30,596 nucleotides of DNA from Geothermovivens sp964644845 (GTDB lineage Bacteria; Zhuqueibacterota; Zhuqueibacteria; Oleimicrobiales; Geothermoviventaceae). Made by a program: the position numbers and the translations under genes. Positions 24,358 to 30,596 of this stretch are shown piece by piece; the first letter of the stretch is position 1, and each line of letters starts with the position of its first letter. The notes beneath the pieces are model-generated. The model was not told where the DNA came from, searched no databases, and saw nothing but the letters and a program-made list of their open reading frames with translations. The DNA is taken from positions 1 to 30,596 of the forward strand of contig CAZXXS010000060.1 in assembly GCA_964644845.1 (NCBI GenBank), given 5' to 3'.

Positions 24358-25839
24358 TCAAGAACGCCGCAACAGGCCCAGAGCTGCGTTTTTCAAAGCA
24401 TGCCTTTCGCTCGAATCTACCAGACGCGTACTGCCCACCAACAGGGGAAACGCCAGGAAACAGACTCCGCGAAAGAGCAAACCGTTGAGCGACTCCCCGG
24501 GGACGAGTCTGAGGACAGCCCAGGAAAAAACAGCAGCGCCTCCCAAACTCGCCAGAAGCTTTCCGATCTCGTAGTCCACGCTCCAGTGGCGTCTACCGAT
24601 CGGGTAACTCAGAGCAGCGACAAGCAAGTACGAAAGACTAATCGAAAGCGCCGCGGCCATCGAGCCCCACCGCGGGACGGTTACAACGTTGAACACGACG
24701 TTGACTGCCAACCCGAACGTGAAACCAATGGCAATCCACTGTGTTTTGCCCGAAAGGTAGAAAGGGCTCTGAAGCAGGTAGGCCAAACCGTAGCTCACAC
24801 TGGCGAAAGCAATCAAAGGGACGACTTTGTACGCGTCTTGGTACTGAGCCGTGCGCGCAAGCGAGGCAGTGATGCTCTTGCTAAAAAGCGCAAATCCCAC
24901 GAAAACCCACATGCCAAGCAGGACAAAATACGTGGTGGCTTTTCGGATGAAGTCAGGATTCGAATCCTTGAAGCGCCACATCAAAGGAAAGTAAGCAAAC
25001 GTGAATGGCTGAACAAGCACCACATTTGCGATGTTGCCGATTTTCTGGCCCAGTGTGTAGCGGCCGAGTTCAGCCAGAGAAGCGTAGTGCTCAACAAAAA
25101 ACCGGTTACCCAGATTCAGAAGAAGCACGCTGGTGGTCACAAAGGAGAGCGGAACACCGTAGCGCAACAGCGGTGCGACCCAGTCTGTGCGAATCCGTCG
25201 GGCCACACGGCGGGCCAGGTAACCGAGAAGCAGAAGGAGAACCAAACCGCTTCCGGACACCTGGCCGAGGTAAATGCCAACGATCCCCAAGTTGGCCACG
25301 CCAACAAAGTACACTGTAATGCCAACGACTACCAGAAACCGCAACAACGACACTGCGGTGTAACCAAGAGGTTTTTCTTCTGCACGGAGAAGGTTCAACT
25401 GAAAACGGACTACCCCTGTGAGGAAAACATCACCAACAAAGGCACTCAACAAGATCCGAAATTGGTGCGGTCCCAGCCCCGCTTCCCGAAACCGCTGGGC
25501 CAGGAAGCCAACACACTGAATGCCTACAAGGTACAAAGGCAGCAGAACCGCTACGTTCGCAAGGACGAGAACGGTGAGCGTCGTCGACACAACGACCTGT
25601 CGTTCACGCTCATCCGTCGATTCGGAAAGCCATTTGAAGAGCGCTGTGGGGAGACCGAAGGAAAGCACCCCGACCAGAAGCTGGCCGAGCACTTCAACGG
25701 CGCCGTACAGCCCGTACTGAGATACGGGGATTTTGTGAGTGTACAACGGGAGGAGCAGAAATCCTGCAAGGCGGTAACCGACCGTCCCGAAACCGTAGAT
25801 GGCCGCGTGTTTGGCTGTGGTCCAGTAGTCGCGAAACAA
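24358..25839 (-). CDS. Oligosaccharide flippase (Wzx/MATE-like)
   Basis: The 493-residue protein has about 12 to 14 hydrophobic segments and the start typical of Wzx/MurJ-like polysaccharide transporters (HAAIYGFGTVGYRLAGFLLLPLYTH). It also has PLSFVTTSVLLLNLGNRFFVEHY and LGRYTLGQKIGNI in mid-protein. It should move lipid-linked glycan across the cytoplasmic membrane. The start is a TTG at 25839: an in-frame TGA 36 bp upstream rules out longer forms, and GGGAG lies 11 nt before. It is the first gene after a promoter at 25885-25914 and leads the glycan genes downstream. Confidence 0.9.
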   Translation of the reverse strand: MFRDYWTTAKHAAIYGFGTVGYRLAGFLLLPLYTHKIPVSQYGLYGAVEVLGQLLVGVLSFGLPTALFKWLSESTDERERQVVVSTTLTVLVLANVAVLLPLYLVGIQCVGFLAQRFREAGLGPHQFRILLSAFVGDVFLTGVVRFQLNLLRAEEKPLGYTAVSLLRFLVVVGITVYFVGVANLGIVGIYLGQVSGSGLVLLLLLGYLARRVARRIRTDWVAPLLRYGVPLSFVTTSVLLLNLGNRFFVEHYASLAELGRYTLGQKIGNIANVVLVQPFTFAYFPLMWRFKDSNPDFIRKATTYFVLLGMWVFVGFALFSKSITASLARTAQYQDAYKVVPLIAFASVSYGLAYLLQSPFYLSGKTQWIAIGFTFGLAVNVVFNVVTVPRWGSMAAALSISLSYLLVAALSYPIGRRHWSVDYEIGKLLASLGGAAVFSWAVLRLVPGESLNGLLFRGVCFLAFPLLVGSTRLVDSSERHALKNAALGLLRRS

Positions 25840-25884
25840 CGACGCGTGTGCTCCCGCTTGCTTTCACCATCCTGCTTTTGCGAC

Positions 25885-25914
25885 AATTTACCGATTCGGT
25901 AGCCACAGTTGCAA
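25885..25914 (-). promoter_or_regulatory. Candidate promoter for the flippase-glycan genes
   Basis: TTGCAA (25909-25914) and TAAATT (25885-25890) are 18 bp apart on the minus strand. Transcription would start near 25878, about 39 nt before the TTG start. The -35 and -10 are identical to those proposed upstream of the STAS gene, and both spacers end in GAATCG plus two bases. Confidence 0.5.
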
Positions 25915-26237
25915 GTGGAATTCACGCGGGCCATCTGCGCTTGGTCGCTGGAACTACCCAGGCACCCGTGAACGATCCTGCTTCCGTAGGAAAATTCTTT
26001 TACCGTTGGCAACGCGCGTTGTTTTTTTCTCCAGGGTTCAAAAATCACCAGTTTCGCCGGATTCCATCCCTCGCAGGTTCTGCACCAAATCCCGGCTCAC
26101 GGCCAACAAGCGCACCGCGCAGTCTGCGTGTCGACGGTTTCTGAATCGAGACCTTACGAACGGTGGCCTTGCCGAGCTCGCAAAGGAAGGACTCCCCTGC
26201 ACTCTCCACGAGAGCCAGACGCAGGCCGGGCACCGGG
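25915..26237. other. Intergenic region between flippase and methyltransferase
   Basis: About 320 bp without a convincing gene. A plus-strand CAACGCGCGTTG followed by T7 (about 26009-26027) looks like a small terminator, but no plus-strand gene precedes it. The minus-strand frames here (for example 26045-26233) have no recognisable product. Confidence 0.3.
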
Positions 26238-27107
26238 CTACATCCGTCCGGGCACCGTACTCACCGGTCGCAACAAGTACGTCGCGCCGGAAACAAGAAA
26301 TTCCCGCACCAGCGGCAGTCTGCCAATTCTACCCGCCGAAATCACTGGCCACCCGTAGCGCAATTTGTGGCTCGGTCTGGAAATGTAAAACTGCCGCGCA
26401 GCCACAGCGAAACCTGTTTTCGCCGCAAGCTGTTCAAACCGACGCAGCGACAGTTTCTCTTTCCTGAAAAGTTCCATTTCAGTGAGAATGTAAGGCTGGC
26501 GGTCAAACCGTCGCAGCAACCAGGCCAGCGGCGCGAAAAGAGGTCGAGGCAGGAAGTGCCAGTACGGCACCAGTCTGAAGGGCGAAGCCAACATCTGCTG
26601 GTGTCCACCAAAAGGAGAGTAGAAAGGCGGAAAAGTGATCAGCGCGGCACCAGAACCGGCCCCGGACAACAGCTGCCGCACGTGTCGCAAGGCGGTCTCC
26701 TTTGTGGGCACGTGCTCGATCACATCCCTGAGCAAAACCAGGTCAAACGGACCACCGAGTTTCTCAATGTCGGAAGGGCTGAGGAGATTTCCCACAACGA
26801 CACGCAGTGCGACACCCCGCTCTTTCGCGAGTCGTCTGGCGAGGTCAGCACGGCTTGCCCGTAATTCAAGACCACAAACCTCGGCCCCGACTTCGGCCAA
26901 GGCAACAAGGCCACCGGCTTCAGCACAGCCGAGGTCCGCAACCCTAAGCCCTTCCGGTCGCAGCCCCCAGCTTTCCAGAAGGGGAATCAAGTACTCCCGC
27001 ATGAGCCGGTACTGATAGCTCCAGTACCGGCGCTTCTGCGGCGAAACCGCTTCAACTTCTCGCCCACCAATCTGGTTCCGAGGATCAAAAGACGCTTGCT
27101 GCTGCAG
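26238..27107 (-). CDS. SAM-dependent methyltransferase (class I), probable CTG start
   Basis: The 289-residue protein has a Rossmann-type SAM fold: motif I VADLGCAEAGGLVAL (residues 56-70), GLELRAS as the acidic end of strand 2, and LVLLRDVIEHVP as motif IV/post-IV. A C-terminal region (PFYSPFGGHQQMLASPF, SRPSHKLRYGWP) is typical of methyltransferases in polysaccharide clusters. The first ATG is at 27002, but 35 codons upstream in the same frame read SFDPRNQIGGREVEAVSP and KRRYWSYQYRL, a clearly conserved-looking N-terminus. No ATG, GTG or TTG is available before the TAA upstream. A CTG at 27107 follows GGAG with 7-nt spacing. It probably modifies a surface sugar; the substrate is unknown. 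Confidence 0.85.
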   Translation of the reverse strand: MQQQASFDPRNQIGGREVEAVSPQKRRYWSYQYRLMREYLIPLLESWGLRPEGLRVADLGCAEAGGLVALAEVGAEVCGLELRASRADLARRLAKERGVALRVVVGNLLSPSDIEKLGGPFDLVLLRDVIEHVPTKETALRHVRQLLSGAGSGAALITFPPFYSPFGGHQQMLASPFRLVPYWHFLPRPLFAPLAWLLRRFDRQPYILTEMELFRKEKLSLRRFEQLAAKTGFAVAARQFYISRPSHKLRYGWPVISAGRIGRLPLVREFLVSGATYLLRPVSTVPGRM

Positions 27108-27574
27108 AGTTGATCTCCGAAGTTAACTCCAACAGACAAATCACCGGCGTACGAGTCCACTTACCCACCGATACCGCAACCGGTCACACCGAAAATGGTT
27201 TTGAAAACACAAGCCAGAGTTACAAAAATCGAAGAAGAAACGCCCCACCGCCGAACCGTTTTTTTCTCTGCAAAAGCCACCTCAGCGACTCGCCTGATCG
27301 CTCCGACCGCAAAACGGAAGGCCAGCCCCTTCAGAAGCAGTTTGGAAGCAGGATACACCTCGGGCGGTCACACCAGTTCTCCACACTGGCTGTGTCCCAC
27401 TGCCTCCTCTGGGCGAGGTAGCGTCTTCCAGGCCCCGGGCAGCGCACAACCGGAAGCCTGCCTCCCCGAGCACTGCAAGACCCATCTGGCACTCCCGGCC
27501 ACACCGGGTCCTCTCCGCCACACAAGGTCACCCCAGCCAGGGCAGGCAGTCGCTCCTGAACACAGCAGCGGCGG
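27108..27574. other. Intergenic region upstream of the methyltransferase
   Basis: About 470 bp with no gene I can support. A 65-codon minus frame at 27161-27358 starts MYPASKLLLKGLAFRFAVG and is somewhat hydrophobic, but has no Shine-Dalgarno or recognisable family. Cys-rich minus frames at 27282-27609 lack consistent coding features. The GGAG at 27115-27118 is the methyltransferase ribosome-binding site. Confidence 0.3.
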
Positions 27575-27600
27575 CGCGCCGGGTGTCGTGCTCCGGCGCG
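27575..27600 (-). terminator. GC-rich hairpin after the STAS gene
   Basis: CGCGCCGG and CCGGCGCG form a perfect 8-bp stem with a 10-nt loop, 15 nt after the STAS stop codon. No U tract follows on the minus strand, so it may protect the transcript end rather than terminate on its own. Confidence 0.4.
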
Positions 27601-27615
27601 TTCATTCACAGGGGG

Positions 27616-27963
27616 CTACTTGCCTTCCTGGAAGCTCTTGACAGCCTGTTCTACGTCGTCGTAGGTGTCAAAGATCGTGATCAGTTTCGTAATCATGAAC
27701 AAGCTCTGCACCTTCTCAGTGACGCGCGCCAGTTTGAGGTCACCACCGGCGTTGCGAAGCGACGTCATGGCCCCCATCAGCACGCCCAAGCCAGAGCTGT
27801 TCAGCCACTTGACATCCTTGAGATCGATCACGACCTTGCGTACGCCTTCCTCGATTAACTGCTTTACGCGGTCGTGCAATTCCTGCGTTTCCGGTCCACC
27901 CATCATTTTGCCCTTGGGTGCCAGGACCACCACATCCCCAAAACGCTCTTCCTTAATGGTCAT
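27616..27963 (-). CDS. STAS-domain anti-anti-sigma factor (SpoIIAA-like)
   Basis: This 115-residue protein is a single STAS domain. Such proteins bind serine-kinase anti-sigma factors and are switched by phosphorylation of a conserved Ser. The core motif WLNSSGLGVLMGA places the likely phosphorylated Ser at residue 56 or 57. The IDLKDV strand before it and the VTEKVQSLFMITKL segment after it fit the fold. The ATG at 27963 follows GAGGAGGG with good spacing; the longer frame to 28059 is not needed. It has its own promoter. No anti-sigma kinase, phosphatase or sigma factor gene is nearby, so its partner is unknown. Confidence 0.93.
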   Translation of the reverse strand: MTIKEERFGDVVVLAPKGKMMGGPETQELHDRVKQLIEEGVRKVVIDLKDVKWLNSSGLGVLMGAMTSLRNAGGDLKLARVTEKVQSLFMITKLITIFDTYDDVEQAVKSFQEGK

Positions 27964-28062
27964 CTTGCCCTCCTCAGCAGGTCTACCACGTCTTCTACGG
28001 AACTGCCCCAGTCGTTTGTGTTGTGAACGGCTGCGAAGGCGCTTTGTTTCAGGCCCCACGTG

Positions 28063-28091
28063 AATTTAGGCGATTCTGACACGACTTGCAA
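28063..28091 (-). promoter_or_regulatory. Candidate promoter for the STAS gene
   Basis: TTGCAA (28086-28091) and TAAATT (28063-28068) are 17 bp apart on the minus strand, with start of transcription near 28056 and a leader of about 93 nt. Both hexamers match those of the flippase promoter. The rest of the 28069-28311 interval shows no gene. Confidence 0.5.
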
Positions 28092-28311
28092 CGCGTTTTT
28101 ACAAATGCAAGAGACGCGCCACTGGTCCTTGCTTCGAAGTTCGAGCCTTCATGCCACCACTCCTGGGCTGCTGGCAACTGCTGGGCAAGGTAAAGCGTTC
28201 GCTCTCAGCCGAGACGGCCTCCTAACTGTCACCAGCGCGAACAGGACAAAACCTCCCATTCTACCGGGAGACCTTGCGGAGGCTCCCTGGCGATTGACGT
28301 CGGCCGGAACA

Positions 28312-28343
28312 CCAAACGAAAAGGGCCGCCTGTGTGGCGACCC
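28312..28343 (-). terminator. Intrinsic terminator of the cytochrome gene
   Basis: On the minus strand GGGTCGCC (28336-28343) pairs with GGCGGCCC (28323-28330), with one G-U pair and a 5-nt loop, followed by TTTTCGTTT. It lies 37 nt beyond the cytochrome stop. A smaller GTACC/GGTAC stem (28360-28375) precedes it. Confidence 0.8.
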
Positions 28344-28379
28344 TCCCGCTGTTACATCCGTACCTCCGCCGGTACGTTG

Positions 28380-29828
28380 TCATTTCAACAGTGTAAGCTT
28401 CCGGCTGGCCGTAAAGTGCCTCGCCTGCAGACGGTAAATGTACACCCCGGAGGGTAAACCTTCCGCCGAGAAAGTGATTTCGTGGTGCCCAGCAGGCAAC
28501 CTTTCGTTCGTCAAAATCGTCACCTGCTTGCCCGTCACCGTATGCAGGGTCAATTTTACAACACCGGCTTCTCTCAAATCAAAAGGAATGGTCGTCGTCG
28601 GATTGAATGGATTCGGGTAGTTCTGATACAAACTGTACTTCTGAGGGAGCTCGACCGCGGGTTCCTCCAAAGCGACAAAGGTCCCACCACTGTGGACAGC
28701 TTCCGCGTTTTGAGCAGCCCAGGCAACGTCGTGCGACGTGTGACACCTGAGGCACACCCTGCCAATTTCGATGTGCGCCTTTCCGTTGGCGTCTTTCACA
28801 ACGGATTTGCCGTCGGCCGCGAACATGCTGAAATTCGGGTCATCCGAGATGCTGAAGATGTGCGACTTGATGTCGCCCACGCCGACTGGGCCCGCTCCAG
28901 TCTGCACCGTGATGGCCACCGCCGACTTAGCCACGCGCGCCATGTGGCAATCCTGACACTCCAGTCCCGCCATCTGCTGGATCTTGATCTTCTTGTCTGT
29001 GTGGCATGTCTTGCACGTGGCATCCTCACCTTTGAAACCGCCCAGCTCGTAAATTGTGCTTTTGTGAGGTCTGTGGCAGGTCTGGCATTTGAACGCCTTG
29101 TGTGGCGAGGCAATCAATTCCTCGTACTGTTCGTGATGTTTGATGAAACCACCCTTCGCGTCAATCAGTTGCGGATCTGACCGCGAATGGCACGTTCCAC
29201 ACCGCTCTTCGGTGCTGGGCCGCTTCGTGCTGTCGAGTGGTGCCGCCACGTGCTCAGAAGCCGGCCCGTGGCACGCCTCGCAGCGTACACCGGGTTCAGC
29301 CCAGGTGCCGTAGATGCCAGGCAGGTTGTCCTGGTGAGGGCCAGATTCTCCAGCAGCAACCCAGCCTGTTGTGTGGCATCCTCCGCAAGTGTACGGCTTC
29401 CTTGGCGCCTCCGCAGCGTCGTAACCAACCCAGCCTGCCTCAGTCCCGAGGTCCTTATTAGCCAGATTGTACTGGCGGTTTGAATCGCCTGTCAGGATGT
29501 AGCCCTCGGTGTCCATGAAACGGGCTTTCCACCCAAATCCCCCGATCACGTACGAAACGTCGTTCCACGTCTTATCTACCGGAGGATTTGGCACGCCCGG
29601 TGATGTCCCCTCTGGGTACGTTGGTGCAACACCCTCGACCTTCTGGATCTTCCAGGGGTGCCCGGACTTCGTGTAGTCTTCCCAGATGTCTTGATGGCAG
29701 GTCTTACACACCCCGGACCCGACGTAATTCTGTGCGTACGCTTGCAGACTCCCGAGGAGTAACATCAGTCCCCCGGCAGCCGACAAGCCTACACCCAGCC
29801 TGTGCAACCAGGATCGTTTGGTAATCAT
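28380..29828 (-). CDS. Secreted octahaem cytochrome c with T9SS C-terminal sorting domain
   Basis: The 482-residue protein begins with a Sec signal peptide (basic MITKRSWLHR, a hydrophobic core, likely cleavage after AYA at about 32). It has eight CXXCH haem sites at residues 41, 148, 183, 210, 248, 272, 291 and 359, covering nearly the whole mature part. The last 85 residues form a type IX secretion sorting domain: YPNPFNPTTTIPFDL at about 404-418, then GVYIYRLQ and a short basic tail. That domain directs export across the outer membrane in FCB-group bacteria. So an extracellular or surface electron-transfer role is likely; donor and acceptor are unknown. The ATG at 29828 follows AGGAGG, so the longer frame to 29867 is rejected. 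A MerR-type gene lies upstream and a terminator follows. Confidence 0.95.
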   Translation of the reverse strand: MITKRSWLHRLGVGLSAAGGLMLLLGSLQAYAQNYVGSGVCKTCHQDIWEDYTKSGHPWKIQKVEGVAPTYPEGTSPGVPNPPVDKTWNDVSYVIGGFGWKARFMDTEGYILTGDSNRQYNLANKDLGTEAGWVGYDAAEAPRKPYTCGGCHTTGWVAAGESGPHQDNLPGIYGTWAEPGVRCEACHGPASEHVAAPLDSTKRPSTEERCGTCHSRSDPQLIDAKGGFIKHHEQYEELIASPHKAFKCQTCHRPHKSTIYELGGFKGEDATCKTCHTDKKIKIQQMAGLECQDCHMARVAKSAVAITVQTGAGPVGVGDIKSHIFSISDDPNFSMFAADGKSVVKDANGKAHIEIGRVCLRCHTSHDVAWAAQNAEAVHSGGTFVALEEPAVELPQKYSLYQNYPNPFNPTTTIPFDLREAGVVKLTLHTVTGKQVTILTNERLPAGHHEITFSAEGLPSGVYIYRLQARHFTASRKLTLLK

Positions 29829-30023
29829 CCCTACCTCCTGTCTCAGGTCCTTGTTAACTGCTGACACACTTACGGTTTCCTCTCAGGTGTCTGCCAGGCC
29901 ACCTCGGAAACGCGTGCGTCAAGCTCAGCACACCTGCCACACTTCGCTTGTCGGCTCACCTCCCTTCAGTTTGTTCGCTGCCAGTTTGCCCACCAGCTTA
30001 GCCGGGCTACAGTCCCCCTTCTT
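29829..30023. other. Spacer between the MerR gene and the cytochrome
   Basis: This 195-bp interval shows no convincing promoter, riboswitch or intrinsic terminator. A 29-codon minus frame opens at a GTG fused to a GGGAGG, too close for translation. The cytochrome may be read from its own promoter here or from the MerR promoter. Confidence 0.3.
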
Positions 30024-30494
30024 TCACGATGAACTCGGTGCCCCCGATGTAGCTACCTGCACAACAATTTTCCTCAAACGTCGAACCCGCTTGTGAGCCG
30101 ATCTGTAAACCGGGCAGTTACGGCAATCCTCGTCTGTTTTTTTGCCCAGCCTGCGCATCACAACCCAGCATGGCTCGCCCGTAGAGCTGAAGGTCGCACA
30201 CTCCAATTTGGGTCTCACATCGCACTCCGGACAGCCCCCCAGTTCCCAGCACGGCAAGGCGGAAAGCAACCAGCGGATCCCGGCAAAATTCAACCCCTCC
30301 TCGTGAATCAGTTTCCTGAGGCACTCGATGCGCTCCAGATCTTCAGAGGAAAACAACCTGCGGTTTGTCTCAGTTTTGTAAGGGATAATCAGCCCCTCAG
30401 CCTCGTACAAGCGAAGCGTTGGAACCGCAACTCCCGATCGCTCGGCCGCCAGGCCAATCGACAGCACCGGCTCGTGTGGCTCAAACCCTGCCAT
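30024..30494 (-). CDS. MerR-family transcriptional regulator with Cys-rich C-terminal domain
   Basis: The 156-residue protein has an N-terminal MerR winged-helix domain: LSIGLAAERSGVAVPTLRLYE (residues 11-31, first 20 typical of the family), then NRRLFSSEDLERIECL (44-59) and a short dimerisation helix. The C-terminal part holds seven Cys, including CWELGGCPEC (82-91), PCW (108-110) and CRNCPVY (124-130). This pattern with two CW pairs suggests bound metal or an iron-sulphur/redox switch. The ATG at 30494 follows GGAG with 9-nt spacing. It is upstream of, and co-directional with, the secreted cytochrome gene, which is its most likely target. The signal is not known. Confidence 0.88.
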   Translation of the reverse strand: MAGFEPHEPVLSIGLAAERSGVAVPTLRLYEAEGLIIPYKTETNRRLFSSEDLERIECLRKLIHEEGLNFAGIRWLLSALPCWELGGCPECDVRPKLECATFSSTGEPCWVVMRRLGKKTDEDCRNCPVYRSAHKRVRRLRKIVVQVATSGAPSSS

Positions 30495-30556
30495 GGTGCG
30501 GCACTCCAAATCTTGGTTCTTCCCCTGTCGACCACAACCCTCAGAAGAATTAGTAG

Positions 30557-30570
30557 ATGGTCCCTACCAT
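30557..30570. promoter_or_regulatory. Inverted repeat upstream of the MerR gene (possible operator)
   Basis: ATGGT and ACCAT flank CCCT, giving a 14-bp inverted repeat about 65 bp upstream of the MerR start. It lies between a possible -10 TACTAA and a weak -35-like GCTACA about 19 bp apart on the minus strand, the long-spacer layout typical of MerR-controlled promoters. The hexamers are weak, so this is tentative. Confidence 0.3.
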
Positions 30571-30596
30571 TTGATGTAGCTTTTGTACTAAGCTAA

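Noticed and set aside
24187..25902. Plus-strand frame of 571 codons opposite the flippase
   Set aside because: It is antisense to a clear multi-pass transporter, is rich in Gln, Arg and His without domain motifs, and has no ribosome-binding site. Long antisense frames are expected at this GC content.
27282..27609. Cys-rich minus-strand frames that briefly suggested a ComF-type zinc finger
   Set aside because: The Cys spacing does not match ComF, the frames disagree with each other and no phosphoribosyltransferase domain follows.
29829..30023. c-di-GMP riboswitch before the cytochrome
   Set aside because: Such riboswitches precede cytochrome genes in some bacteria, but the conserved core and receptor segments are not present.
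1..30596. CRISPR array, insertion sequence, integrase or phage genes
   Set aside because: I saw no spaced direct repeats of CRISPR type, no transposase or integrase frame and no terminal repeats.

Overview
The window comes from a bacterium of moderate to high GC, and every confident gene but one (rpmB) is read from the minus strand. The most telling lineage marker is the end of the secreted cytochrome near 28.4 kb: it carries a type IX secretion (Por) sorting domain of the YPNPFNP type. That suggests the Bacteroidota-Chlorobiota-Calditrichota-KSB1 (FCB) assemblage. A PASTA-bearing FtsI and a spore-coat/sialate-type sugar cluster do not contradict this. The phylum is an inference; no ribosomal RNA gene is present to test it.

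Layout, left to right. (1) 1-1286: the start of a Tat-exported Gfo/Idh/MocA oxidoreductase, cut by the window edge. (2) 1667-1858: rpmB (L28) on the plus strand, with its own promoter and a clear intrinsic terminator. (3) 2077-17387: a division and cell-wall (dcw) operon read leftwards from a strong promoter at 17359-17387. Its order is mraZ, rsmH, ftsL, ftsI (PASTA), murF, mraY, ftsW, murG, murB, ftsQ, ftsA, ftsZ and a radical SAM protein. Four GTGG repeats with an exact 10-bp period cover the transcription start, as expected for MraZ autoregulation. murE, murD, murC and ddl are absent from the places they usually occupy. FtsQ appears to lack its POTRA domain. Short reading frames fill the gaps before ftsA and ftsZ. 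(4) 17.4-18.45 kb: over 1 kb without a convincing gene. (5) 18.45-19.6 kb: a THEP1-type NTPase paired with a multi-pass membrane protein. (6) 19.8-27.1 kb: a surface-glycan cluster, read as methyltransferase, then flippase, a GT-B glycosyltransferase, a CMP-nonulosonate cytidylyltransferase/PseG-like fusion and a NeuB-type synthase. (7) 27.6-28 kb: a single-domain STAS anti-anti-sigma protein. (8) 28.4-30.5 kb: a secreted octahaem cytochrome c with a T9SS sorting domain, preceded by a Cys-rich MerR-family regulator.

How they work together. The dcw operon makes lipid II precursors (MurF, MraY, MurG, MurB), polymerises and cross-links septal peptidoglycan (FtsW, FtsI) and builds the divisome (FtsL, FtsQ, FtsA, FtsZ). 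The glycan cluster would make, activate and export a surface polymer containing a nonulosonic acid. The cytochrome would carry electrons outside the inner membrane, perhaps at the cell surface, possibly controlled by the adjacent MerR protein. Several genes use GTG or TTG starts, and two (radical SAM, methyltransferase) appear to begin upstream of their first ATG, perhaps at CTG.
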